This document shows positions 6,237 to 12,031 of a stretch of DNA of 24,987 nt, piece after piece; the first letter of the stretch is position 1; each line of letters starts with the position of its first letter. The translations under genes were made by a program, and so were the position numbers. The notes below the pieces were generated by a model. It was not told where the DNA came from and did no database searches. It saw only the letters and a list, made by a program, of their open reading frames with translations. Source of the stretch: a virus. The DNA is taken from positions 1-24,987 of the IMG/VR virus record IMGVR_UViG_3300032289_001914, one strand, 5' to 3'.

Positions 6237-6265
6237 TTTATACTGGCATAGTCCAGTTACGTCAA
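6237..6265 (-). promoter_or_regulatory. Promoter of candidate RNA B
   Basis: TTGACG-N17-TATAAA just after the stop of the gene at 6268. An 8-bp inverted repeat ACTATGCC/GGCATAGT (6221-6253) flanks the -10. Confidence 0.6.
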
Positions 6266-6267
6266 GT

Positions 6268-6519
6268 TCAAGCCTCGACAGTTTCCTTCTCAACCTTGCT
6301 ATCGTGAGCATCACCGGCCTGCTCGGCAGTCACACCCGTGACGCGGGCACGCCACACCTTATAGCCCTGCTCGCTAAAAGCCTTGACCTCACCGGCCTTG
6401 ACATTCGCATGAACGTCACCCGGCAGAGTATCACTCAGGCACGAACGAATCGAATCGGTCACAACTTCACGGTCAAGATCATCAGCAACCACATCAACAA
6501 CAAAAGAAAACTTTTTCAT
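6268..6519 (-). CDS. Hypothetical protein (83 aa)
   Basis: Starts MKKFSFVVDVVADDLDREVV. The start at 6519 has GGAGA 9 nt upstream and a promoter at 6564-6592. The predicted product is small and acidic with alternating strand-like and helix-like segments and a charged tail (EKETVEA). No family recognised. Monocistronic, followed by the RNA B promoter. Confidence 0.75.
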   Translation of the reverse strand: MKKFSFVVDVVADDLDREVVTDSIRSCLSDTLPGDVHANVKAGEVKAFSEQGYKVWRARVTGVTAEQAGDAHDSKVEKETVEA

Positions 6520-6563
6520 GTTACATTCTCCAAAAGTGTTACAGTTCCAATCGTTATAGTATC

Positions 6564-6592
6564 AGTATACTCTACAGATACCTACTTGTCAA
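6564..6592 (-). promoter_or_regulatory. Promoter of the gene at 6268-6519
   Basis: TTGACA-N17-TATACT. Confidence 0.75.
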
Positions 6593-6651
6593 GAGTGCCA
6601 TGAGCGTTTCTATTGTTGGCTTCGTGGCAGCGTCTTGCTTCGTACTCTATC

Positions 6652-6680
6652 ATTCTACAGTATAGTATCGGCATTGTCAA
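6652..6680 (-). promoter_or_regulatory. Upstream tandem promoter
   Basis: TTGACA-N17-TAGAAT with GCCGATACTATA in the spacer. Only about 50 nt separate it from the next promoter, with no credible ORF, so it probably adds transcription of the gene at 6268 or makes a very short RNA. Confidence 0.7.
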
Positions 6681-6719
6681 GCAGGCACTTGAGATAGCCT
6701 CAAAAAAATTTTTAGTGTT

Positions 6720-6801
6720 CCTAAGTCGTTATGGGATAAACACTTACGTCAAATCGGGCCGGCCCGCCTCGCCCTAAGTTCTTTAGGGACAAGGCTTTAG
6801 G
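6720..6801 (-). repeat. 82-bp tripartite element R5
   Basis: The left unit is CCTAAGT...ACTTACG, the right unit CCTAA...TTAGG, and the centre holds a perfect 12-bp palindrome CGGGCCGGCCCG. It ends immediately at the stop of the bL12-like gene (6802). Confidence 0.83.
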
Positions 6802-7170
6802 TCAAGAGAGAAAACCCTCACAACCCAATCCAACCAGATCACGCAGCAGTTGCTCTGCCGCTTGTGGCGTTTTCAGAAGCACAGTGTTCTTATCTCCACC
6901 GTTGATCCACACACCATAAGAGTCATAACGACCAACGATAACGTCAGTCCAATCCTTGCTCTCCTTCAAGCCCCATCCGGTGTGAAGTCGAATAGCCTTG
7001 ATGCAACGGATTCGGTTATCCGTACTCATACCGCCAGTGATCGTCACCCCCCGACGCTGATTCACGCCCAAAGCAACCTCAAAAGCGGTCACGATCTTGT
7101 CATGCAGATCGAGGGAGCAATTGCTTGCCAGATTCAGAGCCTCACGCACCGTCAGTTCCAACTTAATCAT
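6802..7170 (-). CDS. Protein with ribosomal protein bL12 C-terminal-like domain
   Basis: A 122-residue protein from ATG 7170, which overlaps the upstream stop by 8 nt. Residues 53-74 read RIRCIKAIRLHTGWGLKESKD, closely following the bL12 pattern (KIxVIKxVRxxTGLGLKEAKxLV). The tail TPQAAEQLLRDLVGLGCE (101-118) matches the last helix and strand. The bL12 C-terminal domain binds translation factors on the ribosomal stalk. Here the N-terminal dimerisation region and hinge are replaced by an unrelated helical segment, so it may be a stalk mimic or decoy. Last gene of a three-gene operon, ended by R5. Confidence 0.7.
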   Translation of the reverse strand: MIKLELTVREALNLASNCSLDLHDKIVTAFEVALGVNQRRGVTITGGMSTDNRIRCIKAIRLHTGWGLKESKDWTDVIVGRYDSYGVWINGGDKNTVLLKTPQAAEQLLRDLVGLGCEGFLS

Positions 7171-7651
7171 ATATTCCAAAACTTTCTGTATATTTAGGTT
7201 CGATCTCGTAAATACCGTCAAAATTTCCGTTTCGTTCTTCTAGGACATATACCTGTTTACCATCAGTAATCAAGGTATCGTATTCGCTATTGTCCCAAAT
7301 GAACTCATTATTATCGCTTTCTCGTCGCCAGTGTGGGTCACGAATTGGATTATAATACAACTTTTCCAGATTGTCAACAGGCAAAGAGGGATAAAAATCC
7401 TTACGCAACATAAACTCATTACATCTAACCCATCCACTCACATCATGCACACCAGCCTCAAATACCTGTTTAGCCTTATTCGGCCTATTCCACAATATAC
7501 AACCCCTCATTTCTAACTGATATTCTTTAGGGTCATAATAGTATACATCAATAGTTCTTCCGCCTTGCTTCACTTTTACTTGCCAGTGCATATAATGATC
7601 ACCTTGGCTGAGATGAAATCGCACTTCGGCATGTGGTGGTCTAGGTTTCAT
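7163..7651 (-). CDS. Hypothetical protein (162 aa)
   Basis: Starts MKPRPPHAEVRFHLSQGDHY; aromatic-rich, with WQVKVKQGG and several YYY/WRR stretches suggesting a beta-rich fold. The start overlaps the upstream stop in TAATG, so translation is probably coupled. Middle gene of the operon ending with the bL12-like gene. No family recognised. Confidence 0.75.
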   Translation of the reverse strand: MKPRPPHAEVRFHLSQGDHYMHWQVKVKQGGRTIDVYYYDPKEYQLEMRGCILWNRPNKAKQVFEAGVHDVSGWVRCNEFMLRKDFYPSLPVDNLEKLYYNPIRDPHWRRESDNNEFIWDNSEYDTLITDGKQVYVLEERNGNFDGIYEIEPKYTESFGIYD

Positions 7652-7863
7652 TAATAGATATCCCCATCTATTTCATCAATATTTAGTGTTGCACCAATAC
7701 CATAATCACCATCTGCTGTTCTAGCGCTTCGGCTATCAATAAACTCTTGAGCATCGGCATAACTATCGAAACGATATGTCGGGGTAGCAGAGAATGAAAT
7801 CCATCCATCACTACCAATAACTTCCCCATCATACGGGCCACCAGAAACAACTACTTTAAACAT
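7651..7863 (-). CDS. Hypothetical protein (70 aa)
   Basis: Starts MFKVVVSGGPYDGEVIGSDG; acidic with many glycines. AGAGGTGA lies 5-6 nt before ATG 7863. First gene of the operon from the promoter at 7883-7911. Family unknown. Confidence 0.75.
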   Translation of the reverse strand: MFKVVVSGGPYDGEVIGSDGWISFSATPTYRFDSYADAQEFIDSRSARTADGDYGIGATLNIDEIDGDIY

Positions 7864-7882
7864 AAATCACCTCTGTGCTACT

Positions 7883-7911
7883 ACTATACCTTATCGACCA
7901 ATCGTTGTCAA
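7883..7911 (-). promoter_or_regulatory. Promoter of the bL12-like operon
   Basis: TTGACA-N17-TATAGT with GTCGATAAGG in the spacer. Confidence 0.78.
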
Positions 7912-7924
7912 GACCTTTAAACTT

Positions 7925-7973
7925 TCGCTGACTATACCCACTCAGCCCAAATCCGTAGTATTAGGAAAGACAA
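7925..7973 (-). repeat. S repeat, copy 2
   Basis: A copy of the roughly 50-bp S repeat ending just before the promoter at 7883-7911. Here the internal AATCC/GGATT pairing is broken by one change (AATAC). A 19-codon ORF (MLVEYGGSRF...) from about 8011 ends inside it, preceded by AGAGG, but is too short to assert. Confidence 0.6.
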
Positions 7974-8058
7974 ACCGGCTTCCGCCATACTCGACCAGCA
8001 TTTCAGATAGCCTCTTTTGATATCATTGTGGCTATCCCCGTGCTTGCTTTCCGTCTTA

Positions 8059-8087
8059 AGTATACCTCTATTATCGGCAAACGTCAA
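8059..8087 (-). promoter_or_regulatory. Promoter of a very short unit
   Basis: TTGACG-N17-TATACT with CCGATAATA in the spacer. The transcript would cover only about 130 nt (a GATAGCC/GGCTATC hairpin, then the S repeat) before the next promoter. Confidence 0.72.
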
Positions 8088-8105
8088 GGTGGATCTTTAA
8101 AAAAT

Positions 8106-8187
8106 CCTAAGTCATTGATACGTAAGCACTTATGACGAATCCGCCCCGCCGCCCTGCTCCTAAGTCCTTTATTTCCAATCACTTAGG
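8106..8187 (-). repeat. 82-bp tripartite element R6
   Basis: The left unit is CCTAAGT...ACTTATG and the right unit a perfect CCTAAGT...ACTTAGG. The right unit encodes the last residues (HLSDWK) and stop of the zinc-ribbon gene at 8169. Confidence 0.82.
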
Positions 8188-8297
8188 TGCCACCAGCCAC
8201 AAGTTCCACACCAATACCACCACACACCACGATCATCTAGCCTATAGGCCATATCATTATTTTCGCCACACTGGCAAATATCACTAAGAATTTTCAT
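8169..8297 (-). CDS. Mini zinc-ribbon protein (42 aa)
   Basis: Starts MKILSDICQCGENN, with C8/C10 and a WCGTCGWW motif (C30, C33), giving four cysteines in a zinc-ribbon arrangement and a tryptophan-rich C-terminus. The start overlaps the upstream stop (ATGAAAATTCTTAG), so it is probably coupled. Last gene of the nine-gene operon. A role in nucleic-acid or protein binding is inferred only. Confidence 0.65.
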   Translation of the reverse strand: MKILSDICQCGENNDMAYRLDDRGVWWYWCGTCGWWHLSDWK

Positions 8298-8457
8298 AAA
8301 CTAACTCCACATATTTGTCCACAAGTTCATTCATCGTAATCTGATGAGTAGAAATAAGTTCTTTAGTCTTATCTACGTTATGCTTATTAAAAGCGGCCAT
8401 TCTACTCTTAAAAAAACTAATAATATAGATCATGGCCTTTTCTCTATCGTTAGTCAT
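8284..8457 (-). CDS. Hypothetical protein (57 aa)
   Basis: Starts MTNDREKAMIYIISFFKSRM; mostly helical and charged. ATG 8457 is chosen because it overlaps the preceding stop by 8 nt (ATGACTAA) within the operon; a longer reading would overlap the upstream gene heavily. Family unknown. Confidence 0.65.
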   Translation of the reverse strand: MTNDREKAMIYIISFFKSRMAAFNKHNVDKTKELISTHQITMNELVDKYVELVYENS

Positions 8458-8737
8458 ACAACCCCTTAGTATATTCTTCTGGAATAATTGGACACCAACT
8501 CTTTGCTCGTTCCTCATTGTAAGGCAACCAGAATGGAGCATCACAAGCATCTACTACGCCCCAATATGTATTCACAAAAATATGTGGACAAAGTTCTATA
8601 TCTTTATTGCCCTTAGTGCTTTTAATGGCTCGTTCTTCATATTTATAAGTACCAATCCCTATACCAATATTGGGACCAAAATAATAAACCTTCTGCCCAA
8701 CCTCTGGCGGATTCTTATGAGAGTTATTCCATTCCAT
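8450..8737 (-). CDS. Hypothetical protein (95 aa)
   Basis: Starts MEWNNSHKNPPEVGQKVYYF. PPEVGQKVYYFGP resembles an SH3-like opening strand. The first four residues match the neighbouring upstream gene (MEWNK), as though the start region was duplicated. GGAG precedes ATG 8737, 6 nt after the upstream stop. Family unknown. Confidence 0.65.
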   Translation of the reverse strand: MEWNNSHKNPPEVGQKVYYFGPNIGIGIGTYKYEERAIKSTKGNKDIELCPHIFVNTYWGVVDACDAPFWLPYNEERAKSWCPIIPEEYTKGLYD

Positions 8738-8742
8738 TAGTC

Positions 8743-8922
8743 TTAGTCTCCGATCATGCCGTGCATTTTTTGGACAATATTTGTTATTTCGTTTATTGCT
8801 TTGGCACATTCTTTGCGTTTTTCTTCGTCAACAATATCCCAGTGAACAGCCCAAATCTTAGATATGGAACTGTTGATACTATTCCAAGAAATACCAATCT
8901 CGTTTTGCTTATTCCATTCCAT
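8743..8922 (-). CDS. Hypothetical protein (59 aa)
   Basis: Starts MEWNKQNEIGISWNSINSSI; helical, charged in the second half, ends QKMHGMIGD. The start shares one base with the upstream stop (TAATG), which implies coupling. Family unknown. Confidence 0.65.
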   Translation of the reverse strand: MEWNKQNEIGISWNSINSSISKIWAVHWDIVDEEKRKECAKAINEITNIVQKMHGMIGD

Positions 8923-9152
8923 TATTTAGTCCTTATAACAATCAAACACTTTTCGCCAGTTGTCCCATATTGACCGTACATTCCAGCGGTTTCGTGAGAA
9001 CCCATATACCAAGTATCTTTACTATTCACATTGAACACAATATCATCCGTTTTCAGATTAATATCGTCAAATCCACCCTCATAACCGAGAGCCAAAACTC
9101 TCATATCACCCGGATAAGTCTGCAACTGCTGGATAAGTTCATTAACGGTCAT
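8922..9152 (-). CDS. Hypothetical protein (76 aa)
   Basis: Starts MTVNELIQQLQTYPGDMRVLALGYEGGF. This opening is typical of a common family of small phage and plasmid proteins (MTVxELIxxLxxxPxDxxV) of unknown function. AGGA lies 7-8 nt before the start. It overlaps the upstream gene by 11 nt. Confidence 0.75.
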   Translation of the reverse strand: MTVNELIQQLQTYPGDMRVLALGYEGGFDDINLKTDDIVFNVNSKDTWYMGSHETAGMYGQYGTTGEKCLIVIRTK

Positions 9153-9324
9153 TAGTCGATCCTGACGCTTTAATTAGTTTAATCCACAAATAGTACACGG
9201 CTTCTTGATCACAGTCAACAGCCCTAAATGGAACACCCCTAAGCTCATCTATAAACTGTCTAACCAAACTTTTAAGTTCTACTAGTTCGTTCTTGATATC
9301 AAAATACTCTTCATCAGTTTTCAT
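9142..9324 (-). CDS. Hypothetical protein (60 aa)
   Basis: Starts MKTDEEYFDIKNELVELKSL, probably a coiled coil in the first half. ATG 9324 overlaps the upstream 18-codon ORF stop (TAATG) and has GGAG 9-10 nt upstream. Family unknown. Confidence 0.68.
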   Translation of the reverse strand: MKTDEEYFDIKNELVELKSLVRQFIDELRGVPFRAVDCDQEAVYYLWIKLIKASGSTNDR

Positions 9325-9380
9325 TACCAATTCTCCGGCATAGGAATCTCATCAATATCGCCAATAAAAATAGTATCCAT
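9324..9380 (-). CDS. Very short ORF (18 aa) in operon
   Basis: The 18-residue MDTIFIGDIDEIPMPENW has AGAGGTAAAAAG just before its ATG and a stop that shares a base with the next start. Such a clear signal and tight linkage suggest a translated micro-ORF or a coupling leader for the next gene. Confidence 0.5.
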   Translation of the reverse strand: MDTIFIGDIDEIPMPENW

Positions 9381-9392
9381 CTTTTTACCTCT

Positions 9393-9563
9393 TTAGTTCC
9401 CATCATCCCTATAAAGCATCCACCAAGAGGCAGGCATATATCCTTCATTAGCAAGTCGTGTGCTTTGCTCTCTAGTTTCACCACATGCTCGCCAACACAA
9501 ATAACGAATCTCAAAAGTATCATTCTGAGGAAACTGCGGAAATGTCCAATATGGGTCACTCAT
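9393..9563 (-). CDS. Hypothetical protein (56 aa)
   Basis: Starts MSDPYWTFPQFPQNDTFEIR; tryptophan- and aromatic-rich with two cysteines (C23, C27). AGGTGGA precedes the start, which overlaps the upstream stop (TAATG). Family unknown. Confidence 0.68.
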   Translation of the reverse strand: MSDPYWTFPQFPQNDTFEIRYLCWRACGETREQSTRLANEGYMPASWWMLYRDDGN

Positions 9564-9679
9564 TATTTCCACCTAAAACTAAATTTAGTAGCCTCATGAT
9601 CACAAATAAACGTAAAGTATGCCAGAAAGAACATGGTCAAAGACGGCAAGAACAGAATGATTTTACGAAAGATTCTCAT
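9563..9679 (-). CDS. Mini membrane protein (38 aa)
   Basis: Starts MRIFRKIILFLPSLTMFFLAY: two basic residues, then one hydrophobic helix (about 7-26), then a short soluble tail. AAAGGG lies 5 nt upstream of ATG 9679. First gene of the nine-gene chain. It could act at the inner membrane (lysis or exclusion), but nothing specific shows this. Confidence 0.62.
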   Translation of the reverse strand: MRIFRKIILFLPSLTMFFLAYFTFICDHEATKFSFRWK

Positions 9680-9698
9680 AATCCCTTTCTTTTCCACC

Positions 9699-9726
9699 AT
9701 TATACCATTCTTTATCGTCATGTCAA
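9699..9726 (-). promoter_or_regulatory. Promoter of the nine-gene operon
   Basis: TTGACA-N16-TATAAT with ACGATAAAG in the spacer; drives genes from 9679 down to R6. Confidence 0.82.
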
Positions 9727-9730
9727 TAAG

Positions 9731-9766
9731 AAAAAACCAGCGAATCTTTTACGCCCCAATTCTTGC
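9731..9766 (-). terminator. Possible terminator of RNA A
   Basis: On the minus strand AGC-AA-GAAT pairs with ATTC-GCT across a 13-nt loop with a 2-nt bulge, then GG and six Ts. A weak stem, but placed exactly at the end of the gene-free structured stretch. Confidence 0.45.
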
Positions 9767-10323
9767 TCACCGTGCTACCCTGTTACGGACATGATGTAAA
9801 CCGCCCACGGAAATCCTCCCTGCAAACGGGGATTGCTAGCACATTAGCCCCGCTTGGTCTGGCTCTTAGTAACGGTTACTGGTTGTATTAGAGCGTGGCA
9901 GGGGAATCGCACCCCCGTAGATTAGTATACTATCCTAACGTATAACCCCGTTAGGCAACCCAACGCTGCATAACAGCCGTAGGTTTATCGTATAGGTTAT
10001 CCCAATCTAGTCGCTAGACGCACGCATGTTTGTATTGTCAATGCGGTGGGATTTTACCCACACTGCCCTATGTCGGTCTAACGGACGGTTGTGGTAGTAC
10101 TCCCGCCAACCGTTGGCTGCTTAACGCTTAACCTACGCATTATATTGTAAGGGACGGATGGATTCATTTTGGGTTGTCAACAGTGTGCTATCACCTCGAC
10201 CCGCCATTTGACCATCTACTTCACTGCCCGCCTCTTCCCACCATAGCAGGCGGTTGGGCTTTGGGGAAGTTGCTCACGCAACCTAGCAGTCCCTATCTTG
10301 TATTGTCAATGATCAGCTTTAAC
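9731..10323 (-). ncRNA. Candidate large structured non-coding RNA A (about 590 nt)
   Basis: A gene-free stretch between a strong promoter (10330-10357) and the T-run at 9731. The 5' part shows a GTTGC-GTGA-GCAAC hairpin with a GNRA-type loop. It also shows a nested pseudoknot: TTCCC (10268-10264) with GGGAA (10239-10235), crossed by CCGCCT (10253-10248) with AGGCGG (10233-10228). All of this lies inside ACTGC/GCAGT. Further on are GCCAAC/GTTGGC, GTGGG/CCCAC, CCTAACG/CGTTAGG (9934-9955), a T-arm-like hairpin (9901-9915) inside a GCGT-GG/CC-ACGC stem, CGGGG/CCCCG and CCGTG/CACGG. The size and phage/tRNA setting recall GOLLD RNA, but this is a guess. Confidence 0.6.
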
Positions 10324-10329
10324 TCTCGT

Positions 10330-10357
10330 ATTCTACACTCTATTATCGACTTGTCAA
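10330..10357 (-). promoter_or_regulatory. Promoter of candidate RNA A
   Basis: TTGACA-N16-TAGAAT with GTCGATAATAGAGTG in the spacer, a spacer identical to that of the promoter at 10480-10507. Confidence 0.82.
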
Positions 10358-10364
10358 TACTGAA

Positions 10365-10473
10365 TCTTGAAGAATTTTGTTAGGACCGATTGTAGAAGAC
10401 GTTTCCTAGGACATCAACTACCGTTTTTACCAGCTACTCGGCCCGACATAACCAACAAGCGTTTGCTTGTTCT
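10365..10473 (-). ncRNA. Candidate short RNA with 5' hairpin
   Basis: About 110 nt between two identical promoters, with no ORF longer than 11 codons. The 5' end forms a perfect AACAAGC-AAAC-GCTTGTT hairpin (10454-10471). It may be a separate small RNA or the leader of RNA A. Confidence 0.4.
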
Positions 10474-10479
10474 TCAATC

Positions 10480-10507
10480 ATTCTACACTCTATTATCGAC
10501 TTGTCAA
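10480..10507 (-). promoter_or_regulatory. Promoter of short RNA
   Basis: TTGACA-N16-TAGAAT, same spacer as the next promoter downstream. Confidence 0.8.
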
Positions 10508-10542
10508 GACTCTTTCTTTAGTTTTTCCAAAGACACCACAAT

Positions 10543-10593
10543 CTCGCTGACTAAATCCACACCAGCCAAATCCGTAGGATTAGGAGAGACTAG
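10543..10593 (-). repeat. S repeat, copy 3
   Basis: A full copy overlapping the last codons and stop of the gene at 10580, with an intact AATCC/GGATT inverted repeat. It ends about 35 bp before the next promoter. Confidence 0.62.
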
Positions 10594-10741
10594 CGACTCT
10601 CTCTATCCAAATATATTTTCCAAATTTTTCATTAGCTTTTCTCATAGCGTCTATAGAACTCATAGATACTACATAACCCACAAAGCGGTTATTTTGAAAA
10701 ACACGCCAAGTATAGCCAGAATAGCAGTTCATGGTTTTCAT
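10580..10741 (-). CDS. Hypothetical protein (53 aa)
   Basis: Starts MKTMNCYSGYTWRVFQNNRF and ends IWIERVASLS; basic and aromatic. The ATG at 10741 is very close to the -10, so the second ATG (10732) may be used. The 3' end is inside S repeat copy 3. Another frame stays open for about 30 codons through the repeat but has no start. Family unknown. Confidence 0.6.
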   Translation of the reverse strand: MKTMNCYSGYTWRVFQNNRFVGYVVSMSSIDAMRKANEKFGKYIWIERVASLS

Positions 10742-10747
10742 ACCCTG

Positions 10748-10775
10748 ATTCTACAGTATTATCGGCACATGTCAA
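10748..10775 (-). promoter_or_regulatory. Promoter of the gene at 10580-10741
   Basis: TTGACA-N16-TAGAAT with GCCGATAATAC in the spacer. Confidence 0.82.
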
Positions 10776-10793
10776 TAGAAATCTTTAATTTGT

Positions 10794-10875
10794 CGTAAGT
10801 TGTTGTAGCATAAAGAGTTACGACGAATTTGGCCCGCCGCCCTAGTCCTAAGTGCTGCCGTAGCAACGACTTAGG
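10794..10875 (-). repeat. 82-bp tripartite element R7
   Basis: The left arms are CGTAAGT with AGTTACG; the right unit is a perfect CCTAAGT...ACTTAGG. It lies 31 nt downstream of the stop at 10907. Confidence 0.83.
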
Positions 10876-10906
10876 AGAAGGGTTTTTGGTTTTAGTGTAC
10901 TAGCGT

Positions 10907-11317
10907 TCAGAGCATAGCCGCAACCGCATTCAGGAAGAGCGGATTGTTAAACACGCACCTACGCACATTCTTAGTACGCTCTGCATAGAAGTTGCGAATA
11001 GTACCATCAACCATTTCACACGTTACAAGATGCTTAGTACGCTTGAAATTAGGATCATTAGTACGATAATTACTACGAGCATTAAGTCTCTGAATCTGCT
11101 GCTCATCCATAGTATAAACCGGCTCAATAACCCTAGCAAGAATACGCTCAGGCTCACCATGCAACGGCTGTTCATATTCAAAGTTATAAATTTCTCCAAC
11201 CTTAGCATTAACAAGTGATCCGTGTACACCACGAATAACATTATAGGCCAGAGCAAGAAAAGCAATAACAGCAACCACACCAGCACCAACCATCACAATC
11301 ATCGTATCGTTCGACAT
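10907..11317 (-). CDS. Membrane-anchored protein of unknown function (136 aa)
   Basis: Starts MSNDTMIVMVGAGVVAVIAF: an N-terminal hydrophobic helix (about 6-26), then a soluble domain rich in arginine and asparagine. ATG 11317 has AGAGGG 5-6 nt upstream; an in-frame start 8 codons earlier is less likely. The soluble part contains KVGEIYNFEYE, suggesting a small beta barrel. Monocistronic, followed by R7. Confidence 0.72.
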   Translation of the reverse strand: MSNDTMIVMVGAGVVAVIAFLALAYNVIRGVHGSLVNAKVGEIYNFEYEQPLHGEPERILARVIEPVYTMDEQQIQRLNARSNYRTNDPNFKRTKHLVTCEMVDGTIRNFYAERTKNVRRCVFNNPLFLNAVAAML

Positions 11318-11356
11318 AAAAACCCTCTTTTTAGAAGACAAACCCTTAATAAACCA

Positions 11357-11385
11357 ATTCTACACTATATATCGGCAGTTGTCAA
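11357..11385 (-). promoter_or_regulatory. Promoter of the gene at 10907-11317
   Basis: TTGACA-N17-TAGAAT with GCCGATATATAG in the spacer. Confidence 0.82.
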
Positions 11386-11424
11386 GCAGCAGCTTGAGAA
11401 AAATTGTCAAGCCAGCGGCAAGTT

Positions 11425-11658
11425 TTATTCAAAATCCACAAAAATTACTTGATTATAGCCGCGAGGTCTGATAGTAAGACTGTCGCCATAATCGTAAGTA
11501 TCACTCTTAACTCCGGTCATACCGGCAGCAAACTTGGCCTTTCGCACAATATTACGCTGAGAAGCCTCGGGATTAACGGCAAACTCATAACGGTTTGCCC
11601 AAGAGTAATTAGCCTCACCGCCAAAAGTATCAGTCTGCGTAACAGTAACCTTCATCAT
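11425..11658 (-). CDS. Small conserved-looking phage protein (77 aa)
   Basis: Starts MMKVTVTQTDTFGGEANYSW. The phrase TDTFGGEANYSW is one I associate with small proteins of unknown function in many phages. The start at 11658 has AGGA 8 nt upstream; a start at 11718 sharing a base with the upstream stop would add 20 residues and cannot be excluded. Last gene of the four-gene operon from 12524. Confidence 0.7.
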   Translation of the reverse strand: MMKVTVTQTDTFGGEANYSWANRYEFAVNPEASQRNIVRKAKFAAGMTGVKSDTYDYGDSLTIRPRGYNQVIFVDFE

Positions 11659-11717
11659 CTTATTATTCCTATTAGAGAAAAAAGTGTCGATCCAATTTTT
11701 AATATTTTTAGTTTTCA

Positions 11718-11963
11718 TCAGTAATCATCTCCTGATTCGTAATGCTCATAATATTCGTCCACACCCCATCCGCAGGAACCGAACGCAGACTCAGCATCCC
11801 CATCCATACTATCATCATACGAATCATCCCAACCGTTCTCCAAATCTTCGCGTGTAACATCACCGTAAAAATCATTGTGATCATCATAGTTCTCATCTTC
11901 GATCATCATATCATCATCCTCATAAGCGTTATCGGGATCGAACAGTGGATCAGGGTGACTCAT
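11718..11963 (-). CDS. Highly acidic protein (81 aa)
   Basis: Begins MSHPDPLFDPDNAYEDDD. About 30 of 81 residues are Asp or Glu, with one Arg and no Lys, giving a net charge near -29, plus many Tyr and Trp. Such composition is typical of DNA-mimic proteins (anti-restriction or similar), but low complexity alone could explain it. The first 12 residues match the DUF551 protein encoded just upstream. AAGGAAA precedes ATG 11963. Confidence 0.72.
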   Translation of the reverse strand: MSHPDPLFDPDNAYEDDDMMIEDENYDDHNDFYGDVTREDLENGWDDSYDDSMDGDAESAFGSCGWGVDEYYEHYESGDDY

Positions 11964-12031
11964 TATTTTTCCTTTTATTCTATGATTTTCAAAACAAATA
12001 TCTAGAGTTGCCTCGTTTTCATGTTCTGTGG

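Noticed and set aside
9895-9972. A further tRNA gene inside RNA A
   Set aside because: A T-arm-like hairpin and an acceptor-like stem are present, but no D arm or 7-nt anticodon loop can be fitted, and the acceptor has a bulge.
9731-10323. tmRNA or RNase P RNA
   Set aside because: No tag-coding frame ending with a tRNA-like 3' end, and none of the conserved RNase P core sequences is visible.
10367-10798. 143-codon plus-strand ORF
   Set aside because: Runs through two promoters, an S repeat and a minus-strand gene; no ribosome site.
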